The translations under genes were made by a program, and so were the position numbers. Below are positions 1 to 9,000 of a stretch of 64,000 nt of DNA, in pieces. The notes beneath the pieces were generated by a model. It was not told where the DNA came from and ran no database searches. It saw only the letters and a list, made by a program, of their open reading frames with translations. Position 1 is the stretch's first letter; every line of letters begins with the position of its first letter. Source of the stretch: Bacteroidales bacterium. GTDB lineage: Bacteria > Bacteroidota > Bacteroidia > Bacteroidales > JAAYJT01. The DNA lies in assembly GCA_014860575.1 (NCBI GenBank), contig JACZJK010000043.1, positions 1-64,000 of the forward strand, in the 5' to 3' direction.

Positions 1-10
1 TTTATCCTTA

Positions 11-47
11 TGCATTTGCTATTCTCTTTAAGAATAGCGAAAATGCA
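11..47. repeat. Hairpin-forming inverted repeat at window start
   Basis: Bases 11-25 pair with bases 31-47 (TGCATTT plus GCTATTCT against AGAATAGC plus AAATGCA) around a 5-nt loop, with a 2-nt bulge at 39-40, giving about 15 pairs. No T-run follows on the plus strand, so it is not a standard plus-strand terminator. The rest of 48-235 is AT-rich leader for the next gene, and no further gene was seen in it. Confidence 0.6.
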
Positions 48-235
48 AATTGAAATCCGTTTAATTGAAAAACGCCTGTAACAAACTAAATTTCAAATAT
101 ATCAAAGAACTTTTTTAGATTTTAATGGGACAGTAATGATAAGCTTTATAAAACCAATGACCAAACATTTAAAAGGAGCGAAATCCGAAAAGCTTTACGA
201 GTAGGAACAATTGCTAACCACTAAAAAATAAGTAA

Positions 236-838
236 ATGAACAAAAAACAAATCATGCTACCCCCTCTGCCATTCGCAGAGAATGCACTGCAGCCGGTAAT
301 TTCGGCAAAAACCATTGGTTTCCACTACGGAAAGCATCACCAGGCTTACGTGGATAACCTGAACAAATTGATTGAAGGAACCGAGTTTGAAGGCTTGCCA
401 CTGGAAGAAGTTATCAAAAAAACCGCTGGCAAACCGGAGCATTCAGGCATTTTCAACAATGCTGCACAGGTTTGGAATCACACATTTTTCTGGAATAGCT
501 TAAGCCCAAATGGCGGTGGAGAACCCTCAGAGGTTTTAATGATAAAGATAAAGGATTCATTTGGTTCGTTCGACTCTTTTTTGACTGAATTCACCGAAGC
601 CGCAAAAACCCAGTTTGGTAGTGGTTGGGCATGGCTGGTGCTTGATGGCAGTAGATTAAAGGTGATGAAGACCCCAAATGCCGAAACCCCACTTACCATG
701 GGTGTAACACCACTGCTAACCATTGATGTGTGGGAACACTCTTATTATCTCGACTATCAGAACAAGCGACCCGATTATGTAAGCACCCTGCTGGATAAGC
801 TGATTAATTGGGAGTTTGCTGCCAATAACCTGAAATAG
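236..838 (+). CDS. sodB: Superoxide dismutase, Fe-type
   Basis: Converts superoxide to oxygen and hydrogen peroxide, expected in the cytoplasm. The 200-residue length is usual for the Fe/Mn family. The metal ligands are visible: His30 in FHYGKHH, His82 in WNHTFFW, and Asp164 and His168 in [11 protein letters not shown]. Gln78 in NNAAQVWNH sits where iron-type enzymes carry the active-site glutamine; manganese-type enzymes have glycine there. There is no signal peptide. The preferred start is the ATG at 236. The gene opens a stretch rich in oxidative-stress functions, but no copy of the bipartite motif found upstream of five other genes in the island was seen ahead of it. Metal preference is inferred from sequence only. 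Confidence 0.95.
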   Translation: MNKKQIMLPPLPFAENALQPVISAKTIGFHYGKHHQAYVDNLNKLIEGTEFEGLPLEEVIKKTAGKPEHSGIFNNAAQVWNHTFFWNSLSPNGGGEPSEVLMIKIKDSFGSFDSFLTEFTEAAKTQFGSGWAWLVLDGSRLKVMKTPNAETPLTMGVTPLLTIDVWEHSYYLDYQNKRPDYVSTLLDKLINWEFAANNLK

Positions 839-853
839 GAGTTTGCTGATTTC

Positions 854-902
854 TACCAAAGAGCAGGCTTTTTATGAAGGAGAGTTAGCCAGCTCTTTGG
901 TA
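854..902. repeat. Perfect 11-bp inverted repeat, long hairpin
   Basis: TACCAAAGAGC at 854-864 is matched exactly by its reverse complement at 892-902. Inside, GGCT and AGCC extend the pairing by 4 bp after one A/A mismatch, leaving a 17-nt loop. The element lies between sodB and the nucleotidase gene. It is not followed by a T-run, so it may be an mRNA structure or a palindromic repeat rather than a terminator. Confidence 0.65.
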
Positions 903-955
903 TGGTAAGTTCCTTGGATCGTATCTTTTTAATAGTATATAATAGTAGTATCAAA

Positions 956-2410
956 ATGAAATCTAAAAATAAGGCAAGACTCACCATAGTTCAAATGAAT
1001 GATACCCATGCTTATTTTGATGTGCATCAGGAAATGTTTTGGCAGGGTGACCATGCTGTATACCGACAGGTTGGAGGTTATGCCCGTATTGCTGCAATTG
1101 TACAAAAAATTCGGACTGAAAATCCTGGGAATTGTCTCTTTTGCGATTGCGGTGACACGATGCATGGCACTTATCCTGCCATAACTACACAAGGCCAAGC
1201 AATGATCCCGATATTAAATGCATTGGGACTTGATGCCATGACAGCGCATTGGGAATTTGCTTATGGGCCGGCAGTTTTTAACGAGCGGGTGGCTGAGCTT
1301 AATTATCCCATGCTGGCGAATAATGTATTTGATAAAGCGACTAAGAAACTAGTTTTTCCGGCTTATGCTATAAAACAGATCGGCGGATTGCGTATCGGAC
1401 TCATTGGAATAGCCTCGAATATTGTGGACAAGACCATGCCGCCATCCTTCAGCGAAGGTATATACTTTACATTGGGTAAAGATGAACTTCCGCCAATTAT
1501 TGATTTGATGCGCAGTAAAGAAAATATTGATTTGATTGTCCTGATTTCTCATCTTGGCTTCGCTCAGGATATGAAGCTTGTATCTGAAGTACAAGGCATA
1601 GATGTTTGTCTCAGCGGCCATACGCATAACCGTCTTTGTAAACCGGTTCTTAATGGTAAAACGATTGTTATCCAATCAGGCTGTCATGGTTCATTTTTAG
1701 GTCGTCTGGACTTGGAGTTGAGCGGCGGGCAAATCGTTGATTACCGGCATCGGTTGATAGAGGTAGAAGCAGCTATACAACCTGACCCAATAGTAGCTGA
1801 ACTGGTAAGGCATGCCCTTGCACCATACAAGAATGAACTCGCGGAGGTTGTTGGTGAAACATCCACAGCACTCAACCGGGGAACAAGTATGGAGTCTACT
1901 ATGGATAATTTCATGCTCCAGGCTTTACTTGAAAGCACCAGTGCTCAACTGGCATTTTCAAATGGCTGGCGCTACGGTGCGCCAATAGTTCCGGGACAGA
2001 TAACCTTAAACGACCTTTACAATATTATCCCTATGAACCCGCCTGTTTCAACTACAGAAATATCCGGGGAGGAACTCAGGGAAATGTTGGAGGAGAATCT
2101 TGAAAGGACTTTTTCGTGCGACCCCTACAATCAAATGGGTGGATATGTTAAACGTTGTCTCGGTCTTAATATCTATTTTAAGATTGAAAACTCCTCAGGC
2201 AATCGTATTCAAAAAATATTTGTTGGCAATGAAGAGGTTCAGGCTGATAAATACTACACTGCAACATTCGTCACAATGCAAGGTGTACCTGAAAAATATG
2301 GCCGTAATCGTGAAAATCATTCAGAGAGGGTTATAGATGCGATGCGTAAATATTTGTCAAATCATAGCCCCGTTCACGCAGAACTCAAGGGTACGTTTGT
2401 TGCCATATAA
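956..2410 (+). CDS. Calcineurin-type 5'-nucleotidase / metallophosphoesterase, SoxB/UshA-like
   Basis: Two-domain metallophosphatase. The N-terminal calcineurin-like domain shows NDTHAYF, DCGDTMHG and the C-terminal metal motif GHTHNR. The C-terminal 5'-nucleotidase domain (from about residue 280) carries STMDNFMLQALL and the conserved FSNGWRYG segment. The family hydrolyses nucleotides or related phosphoesters, or in SoxB cleaves thiosulfonate from a carrier protein. The usual GNHEFD motif is replaced by AHWEFAYG, a form I recall from SoxB-like proteins, so the substrate is open. The ATG at 956 is preferred over upstream in-frame starts because the conserved TIVQMNDTH follows at once. There is no convincing signal peptide, which is unusual for a family that normally works outside the cytoplasm. 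Confidence 0.8.
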   Translation: MKSKNKARLTIVQMNDTHAYFDVHQEMFWQGDHAVYRQVGGYARIAAIVQKIRTENPGNCLFCDCGDTMHGTYPAITTQGQAMIPILNALGLDAMTAHWEFAYGPAVFNERVAELNYPMLANNVFDKATKKLVFPAYAIKQIGGLRIGLIGIASNIVDKTMPPSFSEGIYFTLGKDELPPIIDLMRSKENIDLIVLISHLGFAQDMKLVSEVQGIDVCLSGHTHNRLCKPVLNGKTIVIQSGCHGSFLGRLDLELSGGQIVDYRHRLIEVEAAIQPDPIVAELVRHALAPYKNELAEVVGETSTALNRGTSMESTMDNFMLQALLESTSAQLAFSNGWRYGAPIVPGQITLNDLYNIIPMNPPVSTTEISGEELREMLEENLERTFSCDPYNQMGGYVKRCLGLNIYFKIENSSGNRIQKIFVGNEEVQADKYYTATFVTMQGVPEKYGRNRENHSERVIDAMRKYLSNHSPVHAELKGTFVAI

Positions 2411-2423
2411 AAATGCATTGCAC

Positions 2424-2461
2424 ATGTGAGTGATGTAACACTTTTCTTCATTTGGTAATAC
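2424..2461 (+). promoter_or_regulatory. Bipartite stress-promoter motif, copy D (upstream of hemerythrin gene)
   Basis: Box 1 ATGTGAGTGATGTAAC starts at 2424, and box 2 TGGTAATAC lies at 2453-2461, 29 nt after the first base. The pair matches four other copies in the window (5961 minus; 6085, 10568 and 13739 plus). Box 2 is about 67 nt before the preferred hemerythrin start codon at 2528, a plausible promoter distance. That this is a promoter is inferred from its repetition. Confidence 0.55.
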
Positions 2462-2527
2462 TTTCTGGCTAAAACTACCATGCAAAAATTTTCAAAAAAA
2501 TTAAAATTAAAAAAAAAGCAGAATATT

Positions 2528-3001
2528 ATGAAAACAATAACAAAGGCACTGATTGCCCACCATGACGAAATGCGAAAATTGGTTGAAGAAATTAAACAAG
2601 ATCCATCAAGATTTTACCTTCTGGGTAAACATCTGGACGTTCATCACGAATTGGAAGAAGATTTGCTGTTGAGCAAATTACATTCTAAAAAAGAAATTAA
2701 AGACGAATCGCTTGAATCGCAGGAGGAACATTTTGTCCTGAATATTTTACTACTGGATTTGAAGGATTTCCCGAAAGACAATTCAAGATGGATAGTGAAG
2801 TTCAAAGTATTTGAAGAAATCCTCGAACACCATTTGAGCGAAGAGGAAGAGGAATTATTCCCTGAAGCCGAAAAAATCTTATCAAAAGAAGAGCAAGCCA
2901 CCTCAGGCGCTCAATTCATGGAATTAAAAAAACGGCGTTTAGAAGCCGCTTTGGAAACTAAACCTGTGAGAGAACTGGAAAAACCTAAAAAAGCAGAATA
3001 A
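2528..3001 (+). CDS. Hemerythrin HHE-domain protein
   Basis: A 157-residue, helix-rich protein. His and Glu residues are spaced as in the hemerythrin/HHE cation-binding family: IAHHDEMRKL near the start, LDVHHELEEDLLL, QEEHFVLNILL and EEILEHHLSEEEEELFPEAEK. The family binds a di-iron centre and is used for oxygen or NO sensing, iron handling or stress repair. The tail of about 30 residues is charged (Lys/Glu-rich). An in-frame start at 2480 exists, but the ATG at 2528 is preferred: it begins directly before the domain, and the upstream codons are poly-Lys translation of an A-rich leader. It is expected to be cytoplasmic. Confidence 0.85.
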   Translation: MKTITKALIAHHDEMRKLVEEIKQDPSRFYLLGKHLDVHHELEEDLLLSKLHSKKEIKDESLESQEEHFVLNILLLDLKDFPKDNSRWIVKFKVFEEILEHHLSEEEEELFPEAEKILSKEEQATSGAQFMELKKRRLEAALETKPVRELEKPKKAE

Positions 3002-3076
3002 TGGATAGCTATTATGAAATTTGTTGCCCAATACCGCTTTTGAGAACGCGAAAATTATAAAAGGGCAACTCAGCAG

Positions 3077-5734
3077 CTATTTTTCATCCTTCTTTCTTCG
3101 AAACCTGATAAACAGCTTAAAAAACTCATTTAAAACCAGGGGAATAATTCCCAGGGCAAAAATAATTCCCCAAGCCCTTAAATCAGGCATCTGCAAGTGA
3201 AAGGCCTTTTGAATTACCGGTATTCCAACCACAATCAGTTGAAGTGCCAGGCCAGCAACTATTGCTCCCACAAGGTATTTATTTGAAAAGATTCCAATGC
3301 TGAAAATGGATTTCCGTTTATCTCTCATCGCCAGTGAATAGGCCAGCTGACTGACTACCAACACCATGAATGCCATGGTTCGGGCATATTCTAAGGTGTT
3401 TGGTGGTACCTGCTTATCAAACGGGGAATATCCATGCTCATAATATCCATAAAAGAAAGCGGCGATAGTTAAGGCCCCAATTAAAAATCCCCCGAGCAAA
3501 ACATGCATGCCGGCACCGTTTGCAAAAAAACTCTCTTTTGCAGGTCGTGGCTTTTCTTTCATCACATCCGGGTTTCCGGGATCCATTCCCAAGGCTATGG
3601 CAGGGAGGGAATCGGTGATCAGGTTTATCCACAGCAACTGTGTTGCAAGCAATGGGGCTTTCCAACCTATAATCAATGCAATGAAAATGGTAATCACTTC
3701 GCCCAGGTTACAGGTGATCAGAAAAATTACTGACTTTTTAATGTTATTGTAAATATTTCTTCCCTGCTCGATGGCTGCAACAATGGTTGAAAAATCATCA
3801 TCAATAAGTATCATATCCGAAGCGCCTTTGGCAACATCAGTGCCTGTAATGCCCATCGCCACTCCTATATCGGCTGTGTTTAATGAAGGGGCATCATTGA
3901 CCCCGTCACCGGTCATAGAAACGATGTTTCCCTGTGATTTCAGGGCCCGCACAATTTTTACTTTGTGTTCGGGGGAAACACGCGCAAAAACATGGTAATT
4001 GCTAATTTGCGCTGCGAATTCCAAATCGCTAAGTTCATCAATTTCCAGCCCGGTAATGGTTTGCTCAATTTTTTCTGCTATTCCAAGCTGAACAGCAATG
4101 GCGAAAGCAGTATTCTTGTGATCGCCGGTAATCATCAGCGTTTTAACTCCTGCACTTTTTGCTTTTAAAATAGAGTCTTTAACCTCTGCCCTTGGTGGAT
4201 CTATCATTCCCACCACGCCAATAAGAATAAGATCTTTTTCCATCTCAGAAGGGTCAATTTTCCCATTTACCGGTTTATTGGCTGCCCCAAGTGTACGCAG
4301 GGCCTGATCAGCCATATTATCTGCTGCAACAAGAAATTTATTTTTATGATCCCTGGTTAATGGAATCGGTTTGCCTCCGTCTAAAACCTGGGTACAAATT
4401 TCAATCAGGTTTCCGATGGCGCCTTTCGTATAAACCATGAATTTCCCGTTATCTTCAATGAGTGTTGACATTCTCTTACGATCAGAATCAAATGCCGATT
4501 CAGCGATACGCTTACTGCTGCTTTGCAATTCTTTCCGGTCAATCCCCAGCTTGTCGCCCATAATAAGTAAGGCTATTTCGGTTGGATCTCCTGTCCCTTC
4601 GCCATTATCATAACTTGCATCCGAGGAAAGGATCATGGCCTTTGCCAGCAATGATAATTCTTCAGAAGTATTATTCTCCATGCCTTCGCTCACAAGCCCT
4701 TCGAGTGTGAAGACATTTGTTACCGTCATCTTATTCTGTGTTAAGGTTCCGGTTTTGTCGGAGCAGATAATATTGAGGGAACCCAGGGTTTCGACAGCGG
4801 ATAGATTTTTTATGATGGCATTTTTCTTTGAAAGCTTGGTTACACCTATTGCCAGCACAACGGCTACGATAGCGGCCAGTCCTTCGGGGATGGCAGCTAC
4901 AGCCAGGGAAATTGACATCATGAACATTTCAGACAAATCCCTTCCCTGAAGGATCGCAACAATGAAAATAAACACACAAATTACAATTGCAATTATGCCA
5001 AGGGTTTTTCCCAGCTTATCCAAGCGTATTTCCAATGGGGTTCTCGAATTGACCTCCGTGTTAATGATGGAAGCAATTTTACCAATTTCGGTATTCATCC
5101 CCGTGCCAACTACTACCCCGATTCCCCTTCCGCTTGTAACAACTGTGGACATAAAACCTGAGTTTAAGCGGTCGCCCAGTGCGGTTTTCTGGTCGGTTTG
5201 AATTAAGGTTGCATCTTTTTCTAAGGGAACTGACTCGCCTGTTAATGATGATTCATCTACCTGGAGATTAATGGATTCAAGCAGGCGAATATCTGCGGAA
5301 ATGATTCTTCCGGCGTCAAGGATCAGAATATCCCCGGGAACGATTTTCTCAGAATCTATCTCCTTAACTACTCCGTTTCGGCGAACCAGCGCTTTAAGCA
5401 GTGTTAGTTTCTGTAGGGCTTCAATTGCTTTTCCGGCTTTGACTTCCTGAAAAACACCTAAGAAAGCATTAATATTTATAACCAATAAAATGATAATCAC
5501 ATCAACATACTCCCCCATAAACAGGGTTATTACCACCGCACCTAACAAAATATAAATCAGCCAGTTTTTAAGCTGTTGAAAAAACATCAGGAATATGCTT
5601 TTCTTTTTTTTTGAAAGCAGTTTGTTCGCACCGGATTTCTTCAATCTGGTTGAGGCTTCTTCGTCAGAAAGACCAATTGACGGATCAACACTTAGTTCTT
5701 TTAAAACTGCTTCAGCTGATTTGGTAAACCACAT
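3077..5734 (-). CDS. P2-type Ca2+-transporting ATPase
   Basis: An 885-residue cation pump with the full P-type layout: TGES actuator loop (165-168), PEGL in M4 (283-286), phosphorylation site DKTGTLT (Asp326), KGAIGN in the nucleotide domain, TGDHKNTA and the hinge TGDGVNDAP, then four more C-terminal helices. The NLGEV (M5) and NLITDSLPA (M6) segments match the acidic/Asn residues that bind Ca2+ in SERCA-like pumps. The family exports Ca2+ from the cytoplasm using ATP. It is a single gene read leftward, divergent from ligD, with a copy of the shared stress motif about 190 nt upstream. Na+ or Mn2+ specificity cannot be excluded from sequence. Confidence 0.93.
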   Translation of the reverse strand: MWFTKSAEAVLKELSVDPSIGLSDEEASTRLKKSGANKLLSKKKKSIFLMFFQQLKNWLIYILLGAVVITLFMGEYVDVIIILLVININAFLGVFQEVKAGKAIEALQKLTLLKALVRRNGVVKEIDSEKIVPGDILILDAGRIISADIRLLESINLQVDESSLTGESVPLEKDATLIQTDQKTALGDRLNSGFMSTVVTSGRGIGVVVGTGMNTEIGKIASIINTEVNSRTPLEIRLDKLGKTLGIIAIVICVFIFIVAILQGRDLSEMFMMSISLAVAAIPEGLAAIVAVVLAIGVTKLSKKNAIIKNLSAVETLGSLNIICSDKTGTLTQNKMTVTNVFTLEGLVSEGMENNTSEELSLLAKAMILSSDASYDNGEGTGDPTEIALLIMGDKLGIDRKELQSSSKRIAESAFDSDRKRMSTLIEDNGKFMVYTKGAIGNLIEICTQVLDGGKPIPLTRDHKNKFLVAADNMADQALRTLGAANKPVNGKIDPSEMEKDLILIGVVGMIDPPRAEVKDSILKAKSAGVKTLMITGDHKNTAFAIAVQLGIAEKIEQTITGLEIDELSDLEFAAQISNYHVFARVSPEHKVKIVRALKSQGNIVSMTGDGVNDAPSLNTADIGVAMGITGTDVAKGASDMILIDDDFSTIVAAIEQGRNIYNNIKKSVIFLITCNLGEVITIFIALIIGWKAPLLATQLLWINLITDSLPAIALGMDPGNPDVMKEKPRPAKESFFANGAGMHVLLGGFLIGALTIAAFFYGYYEHGYSPFDKQVPPNTLEYARTMAFMVLVVSQLAYSLAMRDKRKSIFSIGIFSNKYLVGAIVAGLALQLIVVGIPVIQKAFHLQMPDLRAWGIIFALGIIPLVLNEFFKLFIRFRRKKDEK

Positions 5735-5922
5735 ATTTTATTATCTATTTTTATATTAGGAATGCTTTTAAATAAGAGAAGTACAAAGCCAGTTTTTAAC
5801 TGCGTGACCTATATACATTATTTTGTTTACCGGTTTTTTTCTGCGTTTTCCAGTTGAAGAAGATTCTAAAATCTGGTTAGAAAAAACCCGGGCCCCGAAA
5901 TTAAGTGCATCAACACCGAGAC

Positions 5923-5961
5923 GTGTTACATAATTATTTGGAAAGATTACATTATTCACAC
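5923..5961 (-). promoter_or_regulatory. Bipartite stress-promoter motif, copy E (upstream of Ca2+ ATPase)
   Basis: Read on the minus strand, box 1 GTGTGAATAATGTAAT starts at 5961 and box 2 ATGTAACAC at 5931, exactly 30 nt on. It points at the P-type ATPase start at 5734. It lies inside a 66-codon minus-strand open frame (5768-5968) that has no recognisable protein features and is not called as a gene. Confidence 0.55.
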
Positions 5962-6084
5962 AACTCAATCAGAAACCGATTTTTTGTTTCTTCATCATGA
6001 TAGGAAAAGACTTTTCCGCTTAAACATTATAGAATAGAAGGCCATCACAACAGCAAGAAATTCAATGATTTCTTCGAAGGGAAT

Positions 6085-6124
6085 GTGTGAATCATGCTGC
6101 ATAGTGTATTTAAGAAGGTAGAAC
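6085..6124 (+). promoter_or_regulatory. Bipartite stress-promoter motif, copy A (upstream of ligD)
   Basis: Box 1 GTGTGAATCATGCTGC starts at 6085, and the weaker box 2 AGGTAGAAC is at 6116-6124. It is the most degenerate of the five copies but shares GTGTGAATCATGC exactly with the copy at 10568. The rest of 5735-6235 holds the divergent promoters and a 22-codon open frame (6150-6218) of doubtful meaning. Confidence 0.45.
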
Positions 6125-6235
6125 CCTATTTGTATATTTTAACAATACAATGGGTGACGCCATCAACAAATTAAAAATCCTGAACGGTTTAATTTTTGAT
6201 ATAAGCAGTGTGGCATAAATATTAACAACCCTAAA

Positions 6236-8935
6236 ATGGCGCTTACTAAATATAAAAAGAAACGGAATTTCAATGAAAGTCCGGAACCTACCGGTGGCAG
6301 CCCTGATAATGATAAACTTCGATTTTTAATTCAGAAGCATGATGCCAGGAATTTGCACTATGATTTCCGTTTGGAAATGGAAGGTGTTTTGAAAAGCTGG
6401 GCCGTGCCTAAGGGGCCATCTACAGATCCGGATGTTAAACGTCTTGCCATGATGGTGGAAGACCATCCCTATGATTACATAAACTTTGAAGGCATCATTC
6501 CGAGTGGCTACGGTAAAGGAACGGTGATCGTTTGGGATGAAGGTTTTTACGAGCCTGCTGATGCGGACGGAAAGGATAAAATTGCACAGGATAAAGAATT
6601 ACGAAGAGGAATTCATGCCGGTAAGTTGCAACTTGTACTGCATGGCAAAAAGCTGAAAGGTGAATATGCGCTGGTAAAAACCCGCGGGAAAGAGGAGAAC
6701 GCCTGGCTATTGTTTAAAGTAAAAGATAAATTCGTTTCCAGGGAAGATATCACGCTGAAAGACAAATCTGTTATCTCAAAAAAAACATTGGCAGAGATAG
6801 AAAAAACCTCAACTAATTTTTATAGAGATAATCGGGTAAAAGATTCCTCGTCGAAAAGCAAAAAAGAAACTCCGCTCAAAAAACGCAGCGATGTAAAAGC
6901 TACTTCTACAAAGAACAAGAGCGAAAAAGAAAACAAGGATGCGGGTGATGCAATCGAATCTTCAGGGAAAACTGCAAAGTTTCCTTCTAAATTGGCTCCC
7001 ATGCTTGCAACTGTGGTTGATAAACCATTTGATAAAGATGGCTGGCAATACGAAATAAAATGGGATGGCTACCGGGCAGTAGCGTTCTGCAATAAAGAGA
7101 AGGTGGACTTAAAATCCAGAAACGATAAATCGTTTAACGAAAAGTTTTATCCGGTTCATAAAGCCATTCAGCAATGGAACCTTCATGCTGTGGTGGATGG
7201 AGAGGTAGTAGTGCTGGATGAAGCTGGGAAACCAAATTTTGGCGCTTTGCAAAACTGGCGCAGCGAAGCCGATGGAGAAATTTATTTTTATGTATTTGAT
7301 TTACTCTGGATAAATGGTAAAGACCTGATGCAAATCCCCTTGAGTGAAAGAAGAACTATGTTGAAACAAATCATTCCTGAGAATAGTATTATTCGCTTTA
7401 GTGAAAATTTTGAAGTAAACGGAACAGAATTTTTTGATACCGCAAAGAAGATGGGATTGGAAGGAATTATGGCGAAAAAATCGGACAGCACTTATTCCCC
7501 TGGAATTCGCTCCAAAGAATGGCTTAAAATAAAAGCCAATAAAAGACAGGAAATGGTAATTGGAGGTTATACAAAAAATGAAGACACACCTAAGTCTTTC
7601 AGCTCATTATTACTAGGCGTTTATGATGGAGGAAAGTTGATGTATACAGGCAAAGCAGGAACAGGGTTTAGCGATAAACAACAACTGGATATGCTTAAAC
7701 AATTCAAACCTTACATTACGAAGTCTTCGCCTTTCACCGAATTGCCTGAAATAAACAAACCTTCGCGCTTCCGGAACAATCCGCCAAAGGCAACAGCAGT
7801 ATGGATGAAACCTGAATTGGTGTGCGAAGTAGGTTTTACTGAAATGACGACTGAAGGAATTATGCGGCATCCATCATTTGAAGCTATGCGTAGCGACAAA
7901 AAAGCAACAGACGTTACTAAAGAAGCTATGAACACAGGCGAAATTATAGTGCAGAAAGGCACAAAGTCAAAACCAATCATAAAACCAGTTGGGTCAAAAG
8001 ACCGTAAAACATTTTTAAACCCCGCTGATAAAACCCAGGTTCGGAAAATTAATGGAAATGAAATAAAATTCACAAACCTGGATAAGATATACAGGCCGGA
8101 AGAAAAAATCACGAAGCGTGATATGCTCAACTATTACTATCAGATTGCACCTTTTATTCTCCCTTACTTGAAAGATAGGCCTCAAGCTATGAACCGTCAT
8201 CCGAACGGCATCAACGGTAAAAGCTTTTATTTTAAAGATGTAACAGCAACCGCTCCTGACTGGGTCGAAAAGTTTGATTATAAAAGCGATGCTGATAATC
8301 GCTTAAGAAAATATCTGGTAGCAAAGGATGAAGCAAGCCTTTTATACATGGCAAACCTTGGATGCATTGAAATGAATCCCTGGCATAGCAAAGTGGAAAA
8401 AGAAGATTATCCCGACTGGTGCATCATAGACTTAGACCCTGCAGAAAATACTTTTGACCAGGTTATAGAAGCAGCAAATGTTTGCAGGTATATTCTGGAG
8501 GCTATGGGCGTTTCATCATATCCAAAAACAAGTGGTTCCAGCGGCATGCATATTTACATTCCGATGGGTGCAAAATACACCTATGAACAATCAAAAGAAT
8601 TTGCACGGGTAATAGCAACATTGGTGCAAAGGGAAATTCCAAAATATACAAGCATTGAGCGGATCGTAAAAGCAAGAAAAGGAAAAATGTACATTGATTT
8701 TTTACAGAACCGGTCACAAGCTACCGTTGCAGCGCCTTACTCTTTAAGACCCAAACCCGGTGCAACGGTTTCAATGCCACTCATGTGGGATGAAGTAAAG
8801 AAAGGACTAAAAATGAGTGATTTCAACATTTATAATGCTTTGGACCGAATAAAAAGCAAAGGTGATATTTTTAAACCCGTTCTAGGTAAAGGAATTAATC
8901 TGGAAAAAGAAATTAAAGCTTTTAATAAAGAATAA
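6236..8935 (+). CDS. ligD: Multifunctional DNA ligase D (NHEJ)
   Basis: An 899-residue three-domain enzyme that processes and seals double-strand breaks together with Ku. The N-terminal 3'-phosphoesterase domain shows QKHDARNLHYDFR (His35, Asp36, His41, Asp43, Arg45) and a second His in EDHPYDY. A low-complexity Lys/Ser linker (about 190-250) follows. The ATP-dependent ligase domain has the nucleotidyl Lys275 in EIKWDGYR and the EGIMAKK motif. The C-terminal primase/polymerase domain has the metal-binding pair Asp732/Asp734 in IIDLDP and the SGSSGMHIYIP segment. The order phosphoesterase-ligase-polymerase is that of the Pseudomonas-type LigD. It is followed after 65 nt by ku, so an NHEJ operon is likely. 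Confidence 0.97.
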   Translation: MALTKYKKKRNFNESPEPTGGSPDNDKLRFLIQKHDARNLHYDFRLEMEGVLKSWAVPKGPSTDPDVKRLAMMVEDHPYDYINFEGIIPSGYGKGTVIVWDEGFYEPADADGKDKIAQDKELRRGIHAGKLQLVLHGKKLKGEYALVKTRGKEENAWLLFKVKDKFVSREDITLKDKSVISKKTLAEIEKTSTNFYRDNRVKDSSSKSKKETPLKKRSDVKATSTKNKSEKENKDAGDAIESSGKTAKFPSKLAPMLATVVDKPFDKDGWQYEIKWDGYRAVAFCNKEKVDLKSRNDKSFNEKFYPVHKAIQQWNLHAVVDGEVVVLDEAGKPNFGALQNWRSEADGEIYFYVFDLLWINGKDLMQIPLSERRTMLKQIIPENSIIRFSENFEVNGTEFFDTAKKMGLEGIMAKKSDSTYSPGIRSKEWLKIKANKRQEMVIGGYTKNEDTPKSFSSLLLGVYDGGKLMYTGKAGTGFSDKQQLDMLKQFKPYITKSSPFTELPEINKPSRFRNNPPKATAVWMKPELVCEVGFTEMTTEGIMRHPSFEAMRSDKKATDVTKEAMNTGEIIVQKGTKSKPIIKPVGSKDRKTFLNPADKTQVRKINGNEIKFTNLDKIYRPEEKITKRDMLNYYYQIAPFILPYLKDRPQAMNRHPNGINGKSFYFKDVTATAPDWVEKFDYKSDADNRLRKYLVAKDEASLLYMANLGCIEMNPWHSKVEKEDYPDWCIIDLDPAENTFDQVIEAANVCRYILEAMGVSSYPKTSGSSGMHIYIPMGAKYTYEQSKEFARVIATLVQREIPKYTSIERIVKARKGKMYIDFLQNRSQATVAAPYSLRPKPGATVSMPLMWDEVKKGLKMSDFNIYNALDRIKSKGDIFKPVLGKGINLEKEIKAFNKE

Positions 8936-9000
8936 AAACGCTGTGAACCAATGAAAAGCAATTTTTCTCTGAGTTATTAAAATACTAAAATTAAGATATC

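Noticed and set aside
5768-5968. 66-codon minus-strand open frame between the Ca2+ ATPase and ligD
   Set aside because: No recognisable protein features, and its 5' part coincides with the conserved regulatory motif, so it is more likely an untranslated leader.
6150-6218. 22-codon leader frame before ligD
   Set aside because: Too short to judge, and no attenuator structure accompanies it.
8941-8985. Possible sixth copy of the stress motif just before ku
   Set aside because: TGTGAACCAATG is similar, but the box has an extra base, lacks YAAC and has no proper second box; ku is better explained by readthrough from ligD.
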